A DNA stretch of 64,000 nucleotides from Clarkia xantiana subsp. parviflora (taxonomy: Eukaryota > Streptophyta > Magnoliopsida > Myrtales > Onagraceae), in the NCBI GenBank assembly GCA_036873135.1, contig JAPTYO010000009.1:26867756-26931755 (forward strand), given 5' to 3'. Below the pieces are notes generated by a model. The model was given only the letters and a program-made list of their open reading frames with translations. It ran no database searches and was not told the DNA's origin. Of the stretch, positions 46,660 through 58,605 are shown one piece after another. Made by a program: the position numbers and the translations under genes. How positions within the stretch are numbered: the first letter of the stretch is position 1; each line of letters starts with the position of its first letter.

Positions 46660-48032
46660 AATTCGTTACTAAACACGTTGATTATTATACAAAATCAGGG
46701 AGACAATAACATTTTGAGAAAGAATTGCATACATCAGATATCTATTAAGATTGAATCCGACAAATAATGATTCCCCAGTCATCTAAACCAACCGACCACC
46801 AGTACACCAATGGAAGATGGCTGTGAAAGAGTTCACATTACCGCTGTTTTCAATCCAATAGATCAGTCTTTTAAAACGATTTTAATCGCAAATTACCGGA
46901 ACAGGAATTTTAAAACTAGCATACCCGATCTTGGCTTTCCCAAGGCCCTTTGTATTTTGGAAAAATATTCCGATGAATTCACTCATGCATATATAATTCT
47001 ACTAACCATGTAAATTATCACACGCAAGTAACATTCATCAAACAAACCACATTTATGCTTATGCGTCATGCGTCTAATGTTATGAAGAACTCATGCTTGC
47101 ATACATAATTCTACTTCCAAGTAAATTATCAAATGCGGCTACATCCTCAACATTCTAGCATACGTGCCAAAAATGAATCATTCACATCCATCATACATAT
47201 TTGGCGACTGGTTTTTAATTTTAAAATAATTTTAAATATTAGGGGCTGATTTGCAATTCGTGCTTATATTCAATTACGCAACATTCTAGACATGAATCCA
47301 ATGCATTACCAACCATCACAGCATGTCTATCCTAGTGCGCATTCCATATATTTAACATGGGCTCCGCCCACAACATGCAATATCCAGCTAGCTTGACTAA
47401 GTCAAGACAACATCTCTAATTATGCATTAATATATATATTAAATAATAAACAATTGCAATTCAGCACTCAAATTAATCCAGTCCCAAAAATATGTATCTC
47501 CGAGATCTATCCCCATAATCGAAATAAGGCATAAAGGTTAGCAACTCTATGAGCACTGTGTAGTCCATTTAGAGGTTAAAAAACATTTGGATTTTAAAAC
47601 TTGACCACCCTATTTTACTTAAACTTGAATTCAGTTTTGAAAATCATTTCGATTCAGTCAATTTCGGTCCGGTTTGGTCCGATAAATCTGGTTCGAGTCC
47701 GGTTAGGTTCGGTCCGGTTTTAATTTTAATATATGTTTCGGTCCGAACCGGTACAATAAAATAGGGTTATGTTCGGTTCAACACACAAAACCGGTTCGGT
47801 TAGATCCACTTAATTACCCCTGTTAGACCCGACCCGATTAGGTCGAACCGATTAAGAAAACCCGGTTCGATTTAAATCCGTCCCGGTTTGACATATTGGA
47901 CCAGCCCAATAATTAATATTTCAAAGGTTGGGCCGAAATGTTTACTTGTGGCCCAAGTATAGTTTTGAAGTAAAAAAATATTTAACTTAGCTACCAAGTA
48001 ACATTAATTATATAAAATAATTTCCAATATTA

Positions 48033-48063
<31 letters not shown>

Positions 48064-48127
48064 TTTGGACCATATTAAAACATACATATATTTATTGCTA
48101 AAATTCTATCTTTAAGATTAAATCAAT

Positions 48128-48167
<40 letters not shown>

Positions 48168-48760
48168 TCGACACAATATATAATATATATGTTCATTGAT
48201 TGTCAATATCTTAAATAGGGTAACAAATATACTGACAATATATTTTCTCAATCTTTTAGGCAATAAATCTATCAATAATATCTTCAACCCTATTAAATAT
48301 TTAGATATATTGATAGTTATTTATATTTCTATATATTAATGTGAATCTATCCTATTGTTCCCAATTATAGATATATTATTACCTTAATTAAAAATTAAAA
48401 TATGGTAAACAATTTAATTTTAAAAATTTCGGCCGAAATATGTCCCTTGGTGATTAAGAAATTTAAAAATTTTACCTTTTAATTCACCTAGGGTTCCGGT
48501 ACAAACACTAAAATTGGGAACAAGTGGTCAAATTTTAAGATCAAATGTTAATAAGATCTACAATCCAAGGTTCGATATTGATAAATATCACCTTTTTCTT
48601 TAAGATCATGAACATCAAATTAACCAAGAACATCATAAAAATTTCGGTTTCACCAACAACCCTAAAAATTGAAAATTGAAAATTTTCTTTTTAAAATTTT
48701 CGGTTTTTTTATTCTAAATTTCAATAATACCAATTTATCAAAATCATGAACTCCTAACAC
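46660..48760. other. Long leader of copia element B
   Basis: About 2.1 kb between primer site and gag without a gene. Holds a CCGGTT-rich island (about 47650-47890) and two (AT)n runs (about 48037-48061 and 48133-48160). Such length is unusual for copia and may include insertions. Confidence 0.5.
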
Positions 48761-48761
48761 A

Positions 48762-48774
48762 GGCTCTGATACCA
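48762..48774 (-). promoter_or_regulatory. Primer-binding site of copia element B
   Basis: TGGTATCAGAGCC on minus, complementary to the 3' end of initiator Met-tRNA, the usual primer for plant copia elements. Confidence 0.85.
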
Positions 48775-48777
48775 CCG

Positions 48778-49367
48778 TTAGATTACGGGGAGTAATCACT
48801 ACGGATACTTAAACAAAGTACATGCTGGTAATCAGAATTACGCAGCGGAAGATTCGCACATACCTTTAAGATGATCCGTAGACCCAAGATCTTCTCTGGA
48901 GGGAGTTCACGATCCTCCGGTCGGGACCCGTAGAGGTTCTTGTTAAAGAAGCCCTACGTGGTGCAAGCTCCACAGCAAAGCCTCTGATCGATTCTTGGCA
49001 CGGGGACAGATCTCTGGATTGTTTGCTTGGAAAGCAAATTGGCACACCCTCGGTGTAGACAAAGGGTTCGGCCGAAACCTTGTTGGTGAGGGGTTGATGG
49101 TTTTTCTCTCTAAAACACTCTAAATGAGGGAATAGTGATTAACCCTAAAAATCCCCTTACACCATGTATTTATAGGAGGAGCAATGTGGACAAAAGTCCA
49201 CTTTGCCCACACCTAGGTTTCGGCCAACCATGCATAGGGGAGGCCCATAATTTGGGCCTCTCATGTCAATTGGGATTTGGGTCTAGCCCAATTACCCTAA
49301 TTTGACATTTACCTAATTTCCTTAGGTAAACTATACATATTACGTCGCCTATCACCATATGCTTACA
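48778..49367 (-). repeat. 5' LTR of copia element B
   Basis: About 590 bp, from TGTAAGCATATGG (49367 on minus) to CGTAATCTAAC next to the primer site. TATA box TATAAATAC on minus at 49165-49173. Similar in layout and sequence to the LTR of element C and to the fragment at 50606-50786. Confidence 0.7.
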
Positions 49368-50605
49368 CCTGCAATGTCACAAGGTTGGCATTTAAAATCA
49401 CATAACATGACAAATCTTTGGTTAATTTGGCAACAGAAACGAGATTAAGTTTAAAATCAGGGACAAATAAAATATCTGTTAAAATTTATGTTTTCCCAAT
49501 TTTAAAATTTCCAATTCCAATAACTTTTGAATGAAGACCATTTGGAAGTTGAACATTACTGTTGCCAGGAATCATATCAGTTAACCAATCAGACCTACAT
49601 GTTATGTGATGGGTAACACCTGTATCAAGGATCCATTGCAAATTAAAGAAAGAAATACCTGATGAAGCAGCATTGGGACGAGTTTCAGCAACCTCAGACA
49701 CTTGTTGTGACTTAACCATAGACCGAGCAAGATGCTCAAGTTGCTCAGAAGTGGCCATCATTGGCTGGTTCTTAGGTAGGTCCAGAGGAGTTGCGACATT
49801 AGCACTACCACCCTCAGTACCTGTTGAGACATAGCATTTAGAATTATTATCCAGCACAAAATTAGCTTGAGGAGTCCTGCCCTGGCCGGATTGAAATTTC
49901 CATCCAGGAAGGTACCCATTCCTCTTAAAGCAGTGGTCATAGTCATGGCCTTTGGTTTTGCAGTAGTCAAAGAAAAGGTTAAGATTTCTCTTTTGTCCAC
50001 GAGGCTTGTTTTCAGAAAAGTTTGAAGGTTTTACTTCAGAAAAATTATTGATCATTGGATTTTCAGAAAGGCTTCTTTGGTGTTCTTCCTGAATTAAAAC
50101 AGCATAGGCTTGAGAAACAGATGGGAGTGACTCTCTGATAACCAAGTTAGTCCTACATTGGAGTATGAATCATTGAGTCCATTCAGGAATTTGGAGAGAT
50201 TTAGATTGCTTGCATGCGTGACATGTTTTTGAAATTCAGGACAGGCACAACTTGGGAGATTGCAAATTGCATCAAATTCCTCCCACGTGGTCCTTAGCCT
50301 AGCAAAATAGGTAAAAACAGAGTCGAACTCTTGCTGAGCCAAAACAATATCGCGATGCAACTGAAAAATTCGAGATCCATTCACTTTATGAAGCCTTTCC
50401 TTTAAATCATTCCAGACCGAAAAAGCACTTTCAGTATAAATGTTGCCGGACATAAGCTCTCTGGAAATAGAGTTCATGATCTAGGCAAGAACAAGAGCAT
50501 TACAACGGTCCCAGAGATCATGAAGACCAGGCTCAGAATTTTCCTTCTTGCAGGAACCAGTTACAAATCCCAACTTGTTTTTTGAAATGAGACATATCCT
50601 CATTG
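49368..50605 (-). pseudogene. Copia element A: gag and protease
   Basis: Gag (DLWDRCNALVLA, then ELMSGNIYTESAFSVWNDL and FDSVFTYFARLRTTWEEFDAI), a Cys/His zinc knuckle (FDYCKTKGHDYDHC) and the protease site WILDTGVTHHIT, followed by VPDFKLNLVSVAKLT up to the border with element B. Several stops and frame changes. The usual DSG reads DTG. The 5' end is lost where an inverted LTR fragment abuts at 50605. Confidence 0.75.
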
Positions 50606-50786
50606 CCTTGCTCTAACAAGAACCTCTACGGGTCCCGACCGAAGGATCGTGAACTCCCTACCGAGAAGATCTTGGGTCTACGGATCATCTTAAAGGTATG
50701 TGCGAATCTTCCGCTGCGTAATTCCGATTACTAGCATGTACCATGTTTTAAGTATCCGTAGTGATTACTCCTCGTAATCTAACAAC
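50606..50786 (+). repeat. Inverted LTR fragment of the element B family
   Basis: Matches the inner part of the element B LTR in opposite orientation: AACCTCTACGGGTCCCGACC through ATTACTCCTCGTAATCTAACA. Only about 180 bp remain. It ends at a proper LTR terminus (TAACA) on the right. Confidence 0.75.
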
Positions 50787-51399
50787 TTGAGCATGTACAT
50801 GCTAATGTTTGAGGGTCTTATTATACAATAACCTATGAGAAGATTTTTTTTTAAAACCTTGAAAGAGATTTTTCTAGGTTTACTTAAATTTTTCTTATGA
50901 AGTTTAACTATGATACTTCCATTATTTTAAGAAACTTTCTTGCTATAGTTAAAACTCAATTTGAAAATCAATGTGTCACAATTTTTAAAATAGATAATTG
51001 TTGTACATTTTTTTAATGAGCAACTAAGTTTGTTTTCAAAATAATGAGATTATTCATCAGAATAGCTGCTCTGATACCCATCAGCGAAATGACAGAGTAG
51101 AAAGGAAAAAGATGAACATCTTTTAGATATGACATGAGCTCTTAAGTTACAAAGTTTACTTCTTAATAAATTTTTTGGGACTCTGTGTTAACAGTATGTT
51201 ATTTGATCAACCTTATGCCTTCCACGCTTTAGGATGGAGAATGCACATTGGAAATTTTAAAAGGAAAGATCATAAGTGTTGATTATTTAAGGAATTTTGG
51301 ATGTTTAACTTATACAAAATATTTAGTTATTCAGACAAGCTCGTTTATCGCGCTATTCCCATTTTTTTGAATTGGTATCAGAAACTCAAAAGGGATAAA

Positions 51400-53190
51400 A
51401 ACTATATGATTTGAATAAGAAAGTTATTTTTTCAGTAGAGATTTTATTTTTCATGAGTACATACCCCCTTTCGAGAAAAGCAAGCATAATTTTTTATCTA
51501 TGTTTTACACGCACACTCGAACCTAATTCTATGATGAAGTTTGAAATTATGATCAAATCTCTAAGTAATTTATACATGAAAACGATTGTGAAGAAGTTGT
51601 TAATGACCCTGATATTGACGATTCGAGTTATTAGAACGTTGTTCATATCAGATAATGAGCCTTTAATAGGTTCTGATGGGTATGTTGGTAATCTAAATGG
51701 TGATCCTCTTTCTGGTTTTGATGAAGTTTTTGAAACTAATGTGGTTCTTGAGTTATGCAGATCTAATCGACCTACTAAGAACCGTGTCAAGTTTCAAGAT
51801 TATGTTATGGGTAATTGCTCGATCGAGCATCCTTTTAGTGATTATATATATCGTATGATGACATATCTAATCTAATTGTTACTGTCTGACCTCTACTTTT
51901 GAATTGGTTGAACCCACCAACTTTCATGAGACATTCAAAGATCCAGCATGGGTGAATGCTATGAATGAGGAGACTGAAGCTTTTGAGTGGCACTTGGGAA
52001 CTTGTATCTCTTCCCCGAGTAAGACTTGATAGTGTGTAAGTGGGTTTATAAGTTGCGGTATAACTCAAGTGTCTAAATATGCATAAAGAAATGTTGGTTG
52101 CTAATGGATATAAACAAAAATATGGTATATACTAATATGAAACATTTTCTCCTATCACAAAAATGATATTGTTTGTAATGTGTTTTCATTAGTGTCTATT
52201 CATGCTTAATCCCTCTATTAGATGGATGTTATACATTTTTTTTTGCAAAGGATTTAACTGAAGTGGTTTATATGGATGTTCCACAAGAATTTAGCGATCA
52301 AGGGAGTTGTTTTTCGGATATTCAAATCCTTGTATGGTTTGAGAAGACTTCTAGACAGTGGAATTTGAAATTGTGTGAAAATTTGATAAATTTTGGTTAT
52401 GCACAGTCTAGGCTGGATTACAATGTTCACCAAGTTTATTGGTAAGAGTTTGTTGTTTTGTTAGTTTATGTTGATGATTTGCTTATCACTGGAAAAAATG
52501 GAATGTTGATTAATGAATTAAAGAGAGTTTTACAATCAAATTTTAAAATGAAAGATTCTTGTGAATTAAATACTTTGGTGGCACTGAGATAGACAGGACT
52601 GAGCATGGCATAGTGCTATTTCAAAGGAAGTATGTTATTGATCTTATTTATGAAGCTTGATTGAGTGGTTCTAAAGTTGCTATAATTTTCATAGAATTTG
52701 GTTTTAAATTTACCACTAAGACTTATGATAAACACTTTAAGGTGCATAAGAATGATATTCTTCTAGATGATGTCAGTGTATATAGAAAGATTACTCGAAA
52801 AATTGTTATATTTGACTATGACTCGTCAACTCGATCATATCTTACTTTTGTTGTGCATAACTTGAGTCAATTTATACAGGATCCTAAGTGATTTCATTTC
52901 TAAGCAGTATTTAGTGTTTTAAGGTATGATAAATAAGAACTTGACAAATGTTTGTTTCTTGATTTCTTTTCTGATGTTAAATTGATTAGTTATTCTATTT
53001 GAGGATGTTATATCCTCACTAGAATACCTGTCACTGGTTATTGTGCAAGTTAGGAAATTTTTAGTTTCTTAGAAAGTAAAGAAATAAGAAACTGTTTCAA
53101 TTTCTTCTGCTTAAGCTGAGTATATCAGCTTGGGTTTTTTTTAAACTTAATCTGCCTTAGGAACTTAGTTGGAGAATTGGATTATGTTAA
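51400..53190 (+). pseudogene. Copia element D: decayed reverse transcriptase and RNase H
   Basis: Fragments in order on +: pre-RT linker (CRSNRPTKNRVKFQDYVMG), RT start (WVNAMNEETEAFE), VYMDVPQEF, TSRQWNLKLCENL, YVDDLLITGKNG, then the RNase H region (PVTGYC, SISSAEAEYISL-like). Many stops and frameshifts. Residue patterns follow element A closely (SRLDYN against SHLDYS), so it is an older inverted relative. Confidence 0.75.
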
Positions 53191-53231
53191 CAAAGTTTTT
53201 ATTTTATTTTATTTTATTTTATTTATATATA

Positions 53232-54018
53232 GTGATAACCAATGTTGTTAGGATCGCGATCCGGATCGTAGGATCGGTCGATCCTAAGATTCTAGGAGGG
53301 AAAATCGATCCGAATCTCTCTTAGGATCTCTATCAGTCAGGATCATAGCAGTATCTAGAGCTAGATCGTAGGATCATTCAGGATCGCGATCATAACGATC
53401 CTAGCAAGATCAATTTTAAAGTGATATTTTTTAATTAGTTACCCAGTAATCGCAATTTTTAAGCCTATTAGCCCATTGAATTGCATCTGTATATACCCTA
53501 GTCGACAAAGTATAATGATAGATGAATAAATATAAAGTTCAATGCGTAAATATAACGCTAGAAGTTAGATTCTATATTTCATAGTTCTTCATTGTCGAAG
53601 CAAGAACTAAGGTGGGTTGGACTTGATTTAGATGAATTTTCAGATATTACAGATGATGATAATTTTGGAGTTGATAAAAAGATTTGAATAGAGTTAATGA
53701 TGAGTTTAAAGATAATTATTATTAGTTATAAGTTTGAACTTTGAACTCATTTAAGATTATTTAGTACTTTCAATTTTTTCAGTGAATTTGAATGTTTATT
53801 TAGAAATTTAGAACTAAATTTAATGCTTATAATGACTTTGAATACTATATGGGTGATTTGATACTATATATGTTATTTATTCACTAAAATTTAATATATT
53901 CTTTTAATTGTAAAATTTTGTATGATTTTACCATCCCTGGTTCGATCTTACTACCGATCCGATACTACCTTACACTGATCCAAGTTAGGATCTCGATCTT
54001 AAAAACTTTGGTGATAAC
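53232..54018. mobile_element. hAT-type non-autonomous element (771 bp)
   Basis: Flanked by an exact 8-bp duplication GTGATAAC (53232-53239 and 54011-54018). Ends CAATGTTGTTAGGATCG on the left and, inverted, CAAAGTTTTTAAGATCG on the right. The subterminal regions are rich in GATC/ATCG motifs, the middle is AT-rich. No transposase. Confidence 0.8.
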
Positions 54019-55385
54019 ATTGTTGCCATTCAGATTGTAAAAAATCCTCAATTTTTTTATTTTATTTTATAAAATAAACTAAAGCATATACCATTATATT
54101 CGAGATAGTAGCTAATTTATTGTAGATTATTTTTTTTTTTTTTGCCGTTATAAGGGTAGTTGGGGCTAGCTAGCTACTTCACGTGAACTTACAACGAATT
54201 AGTGACTTATATTAACTAAAGCATGTCAAGGACAGATCATTACGAGAAGAAATAAATTAATTATTGCAAATATGAGCCGACAAATATATATTAAACTAAA
54301 GAATGGGGGTTACTTTCTCAATAAAATACATAATCAAACTAAAATCTAATTGTCCACATGACTTTGGAAGATCCCATGCATGAAAAGTATGATTCCCTCT
54401 TGTATTTTAGCATTAAACCTATGGTCCAACTCTTCGGGGATGCAATTCAACCTTTAAATATTAATTTATTTATAAACATTTTTTTATCCTGAAATATAGT
54501 AATTAAAATAATAATATATTAAGATCGTACAACAAATAGTACATTTTTTATACATAAATAAATATTATATTATTTAACAAGTACTATTATGAATTAATTA
54601 AGAGAAATCTTTAATTAAAGCGGCCATACTCTCTCTTTTTTGTCTATTTGACCATAGTTGTTTAAAAGAAATTAGCGACCGTAGCAAATGTGAGAGCACT
54701 ATGGCATGAGCCATCCCACTAGTCTTCTTCTCCACTGACCAAACCATTAGTTAGCTATCTGTTTATTTGGACGGTTGCTATGCAATTATACCACTACCTT
54801 ATGTTGTCTATATTATATATGAAATATGAATGAATGTACAACTAAACCAGTGGTAAAAAAAATGTACAACTAAACCTAACTTCACCCCCACATTTTTAAG
54901 CTCTTATCTAGATAAAAATAAATTCACAAATAATTGATATTGCAAATTAGATTATATATGTATAATGAGAATGAATTTATCATCGATATTGGTTTTTGGG
55001 TTAATTACTAAATTACTAGCTAAATTTTAGCTGAATGTACAAATGTCAGACTTTATTTTGTAAATAGTTTAAATGATAAATATAATATTTCGATAAGCCA
55101 AAATATAAAGGTGCACGAGTACTTAAAAAGTAATAATATAAGATGATCTTATAGGGCAGGGCACCCACCGAGAAGGGAGGAGATTGAGATTCCCTGCCTT
55201 TGCAGTTAATAGCAGCATTTGGTCTAAAAAGAATGTGCACCTACTAGCGCAGTACAAGACTAGTTTCTCCCTCAACTTGTGGAGTTTTGTGGGACCCAGA
55301 CTCCAGTATTCCTTTTGGCTTTTATTATATTCCTTGCTTATTGTCTAATTAAATAAAGGGATTGATTATCCAATTATATATTACA
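54019..55385. other. AT-rich intergenic DNA
   Basis: No gene or element border recognised. Confidence 0.4.
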
Positions 55386-55412
55386 CTAGAAGCTAATCCC
55401 GCGCACCGCGCG
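55386..55412 (-). mobile_element. Helitron 3' end (family 2)
   Basis: On minus: hairpin CGCGCGGTGCGCG, then GGATTAGCTT and CTAG, followed by T. This is the Helitron 3' terminus pattern. The 5' end was not found. Confidence 0.5.
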
Positions 55413-55542
55413 AGAAAGAATATCAAATTAAAAAAAAAATTGGTGCTAAAAAAATGTAAAATTGTTAATAAAAGACAACAATTTATTTAAGATATCAATA
55501 CTAACTCTGTTCACCGTATGAGTAAAAACATATTTAAATAAA

Positions 55543-55572
55543 CTAGGTGCATTTCCGCGCATAGTGCGGGGT
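55543..55572 (-). mobile_element. Second Helitron-like 3' end
   Basis: On minus: hairpin CCGCACTATGCGG, then AAATGCAC and CTAG, followed by T. Same orientation as the end 157 bp away, so one copy may be nested in or next to the other. Confidence 0.45.
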
Positions 55573-55757
55573 GACTTACCAAATATGTATAATTAACAAA
55601 CTAATATTCGATAAAATTTATACTGACTATTTGTGATATGTTGAACACTATTTTTAAATAAATTACCAGTCTAAAATTTTAAAAAGTAAACGAAAGACTG
55701 AAAATTTTGAATCATAAAATACCATCGCGCAAATTCACAAATAAATTTTAGATGTTC

Positions 55758-55936
55758 GTACCACATGCTATCTTTAGTCGTCAGATCCGTGTCAAGCTTC
55801 TGTTCTTCAACTGATATGACTTCGATGACCACCGGAGATATCTCGCCGTAGATAGAGATGGCTCTGACACTGAGATTGTCAGCCGACCGTACCATCTGGT
55901 ATCTTCGTTCACCGGCTCCGCGTCAAGCATCTGTTA
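55758..55936. repeat. 131-bp-spaced imperfect duplication
   Basis: A block around GTACCACATGCTATCTT and GTCAAGCTTCTGTT recurs 131 bp on as GTACCATCTGGTATCTT and GTCAAGCATCTGTT. It lies in GC-richer DNA upstream of the second Helitron end on minus and might be captured exon sequence. Confidence 0.5.
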
Positions 55937-55942
55937 AAAATA

Positions 55943-56172
55943 ATCGAAATTTTAATTTCGATTAATTACATACATTGAATCTTGAACGTTCCGAAATTTT
56001 AATTGCGATTAATGACATATATTGAATCTTGAACGGTTCGAAATCAAGGAAATTTAATTGCGATTAATTGATACATTGAATCTTGAACGGTCCAAAATTT
56101 GAATTGCGATTAATTGTATACATTGAATCTTGAACGGTCGAAATTAGCGAAATTTTAATTGTGATTAATTGT
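55943..56172. repeat. Minisatellite of about 55 bp, four copies
   Basis: Units contain ATTGCGATTAATT and CATTGAATCTTGAACGG. Copies vary in length because of small indels. Confidence 0.8.
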
Positions 56173-56379
56173 AACTTAAAAACCCCAACTCCATATTGCA
56201 ATCAATGCTATGGAGTCAATAACTACAAAACCCTTAGCTCAGTTGTCATAAATGCATCGATTAATGTAAAAAAACAAAATCATCAACTTCACATTCACTC
56301 TGTTATTATATTTCCTTCAGAATTTATAATATATATAGATAAGCTAAAGTACTTAATTATCGTAGTTAATTTTTAAACT

Positions 56380-58235
56380 AGCCAATATTTAGATAAATAT
56401 ATAATTTTTTTTTTCAAAATTAGTATTTTAGGTATTTATATGAATACGATTCATCCTTTTATAGCATTACACCACGTGAGCTCTCGTACCGTCTAAGAGA
56501 AGTACACTCTTGATATTGAGTCTACTCGGAACTCGGGTCATATGAAGCGGTTGAAAAAAAAAACATATGGTTTTAAATAAAAATAATATTTACACCAATA
56601 AGAACAATACATAAAATAAATTACCTTGTTGATATTGATAATGGGTCTTCTAAAATCCAAGATAAATATAGTAACGTATTTTGTTTATAATACAAATATT
56701 TTGATTATGGTATAAAATCATGATACTCAGAATCACAAAAGATCATTCAAAATAAAAACATCTATATCGCAGTTAAAAAAAAACAAAATTATAATTTGTT
56801 GACTTTGTTAATTAGTGAGCTAAAATTATATGCATGGCTAAGTAAATTCTCTCTTTCATCTGCAATAGTTAATTATATCAAATAAAGATTAATTTAGGAA
56901 CTATTATTCGATGAGTTTTCTCATGTTCAAGCAAGTCTTTGTTATTATTTCTTTATTTGCCAAAGTTTTTGATTTTTTTTTGTCAATAGAAAAAAAAACT
57001 GATTTACACCATTTATTGAATATTATAAATTAAATATATAATATTACATACTGAATTAATCTTATATAATTTCAAGATTTGCCGCTCTTTTGGTAGTTAT
57101 TTCCAATAACTAACATTCACCTCACCTCATCTTAGAATCCACTCACATATAGCATCGTTTTATATATATATATACACCTTTTTTTTTACTAAGTTTTGTA
57201 TATATCAAGAAAATGAAACAAAAAAAGAAAAGAAAATCATTACTTGAAACTGCTGAATAAATCTAATTTATAACTCTACTAAATCTGGAACGATAGCGTT
57301 AACAGCTACAGCCTACATGGAAAAACAAAGTAAAGTTAGAGTAATAAGATGAAAAACTAATCAATTTGTTAAGGTTTAAAAATTAGTTGAAAGACTTTAG
57401 AGCACCTCTTTCATGTACACGTGAATACATATAGACACAAGTAGATAAAGTTATGAATCAACAAAATTCATATTCTCATATCCATATATGTCGAACAGCT
57501 AGCTCCTATAAAAACGGTAGAAAAACACAATCGGTCATGTTCTAGAACTCTATGTATGGATTAAAAATAATAATAAGTCTATAAGCAACAAAAAAAGGGT
57601 TAATAAAAGGACCAACTTGTTGTTTGTAAATCAGACCACTTGTCATTCTCTAAGCAAATTACATGGGTGGCGCTCCTCCTATGAGAAGTATGATGTTTCA
57701 TAACCTGCACAAATACGATCGTTTATTTATATGAGAAATTTGATATGATTTAATAGGAATATGTGCCAAAGTAACAAATATGTGGAAGAACAACTAAAAT
57801 CCTCAATAAATATAAAATCATTTGACAACAAACTACCATGACTAAGAGTAAATTTAAGGCGGTGGTCAGTAATCAATAAAAAAAAGTTATTGTAAATAAA
57901 ATGAAGATATTCGCATTTCGAAGACTTATATATATACGTAATTCAAGAATATGAGAATAAATAATAAGATTGTATCATTCACCTCAAGTGATATAAATAG
58001 AAGTTCTTCAGATATATCATAACTCACTCGATGAAAGACGATACAAAAACCTTATTCAAATAGCATAAATCAAGTAGAAAAAAAGAAGAAGATGAAGTTA
58101 CCGAGATTTAGGGTTTAGGTAATTTGTAGTTCAACACTTATGTTTTTAATTAACACTTATGTTTTTAATGTAGATATGAGTAGAACAAATTGATGTCGAC
58201 ATTAACAGATCTAATCGAGCTTGGATCTAATAGAA
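56380..58235. other. AT-rich intergenic DNA
   Basis: No supported gene. Only short A/T runs and scattered short frames. Confidence 0.4.
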
Positions 58236-58605
58236 CTTGGAGGCAGTGTTATCAGGACCGGACCGGCCATCGGACCGGCAAGGCCACCGGTTCCCGGTTC
58301 GCCGGTCCGAACCCGGTCCGAGCCCGGTTCAGTTACATAGTGGTTCTTCACTAAAACCGGCCGGTTCGCTCTTAAACCGGCCGGTTCTCTTTAAAAATAG
58401 ACCGGTTCACTAATATAAATTACTAACTCGGTAAAAACCGGCCGGTTCGCTTAAAAAACCGGCCGGTTCGATATAAAACCGCTATCGAACCGGGTTCAGT
58501 AACATTGTCCGGAAATGCTTGAACCGGACCGGGAGGACCTTCGGTTCCGGTCCGAACCCGGTTAGACCGCCGGTCCGGTCCGGTTCTGATAACATTGCTT
58601 GGAGG
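58236..58605. mobile_element. hAT-type MITE (354 bp)
   Basis: Exact 8-bp target duplication CTTGGAGG at 58236-58243 and 58598-58605. Ends are CAGTGTTATCAGGACCGG and, inverted, CAATGTTATCAGAACCGG, with 21 of 23 bases paired. The interior is built of CCGGTTCG-like units. Open frames across it (58482-58706 minus, 58519-58734 plus) are by-products. Confidence 0.9.

Larger units (their letters stand above)
44576..49367 (-). mobile_element. Copia element B, truncated, inserted in element A
   Basis: Minus strand. 5' LTR 49367-48778, Met-tRNA-type primer site 48774-48762, a 2.1-kb leader, gag, protease and integrase. It then ends at ESRDVTF next to element A integrase, so reverse transcriptase, RNase H and the 3' LTR are missing. 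Element A lacks the stretch between its protease and integrase. A simple nested insertion cannot explain this; a deletion must have removed parts of both. Confidence 0.75.

Noticed and set aside
55046..55240. Short minus-strand protein
   Set aside because: No signature, and surrounding DNA is AT-rich intergenic sequence.
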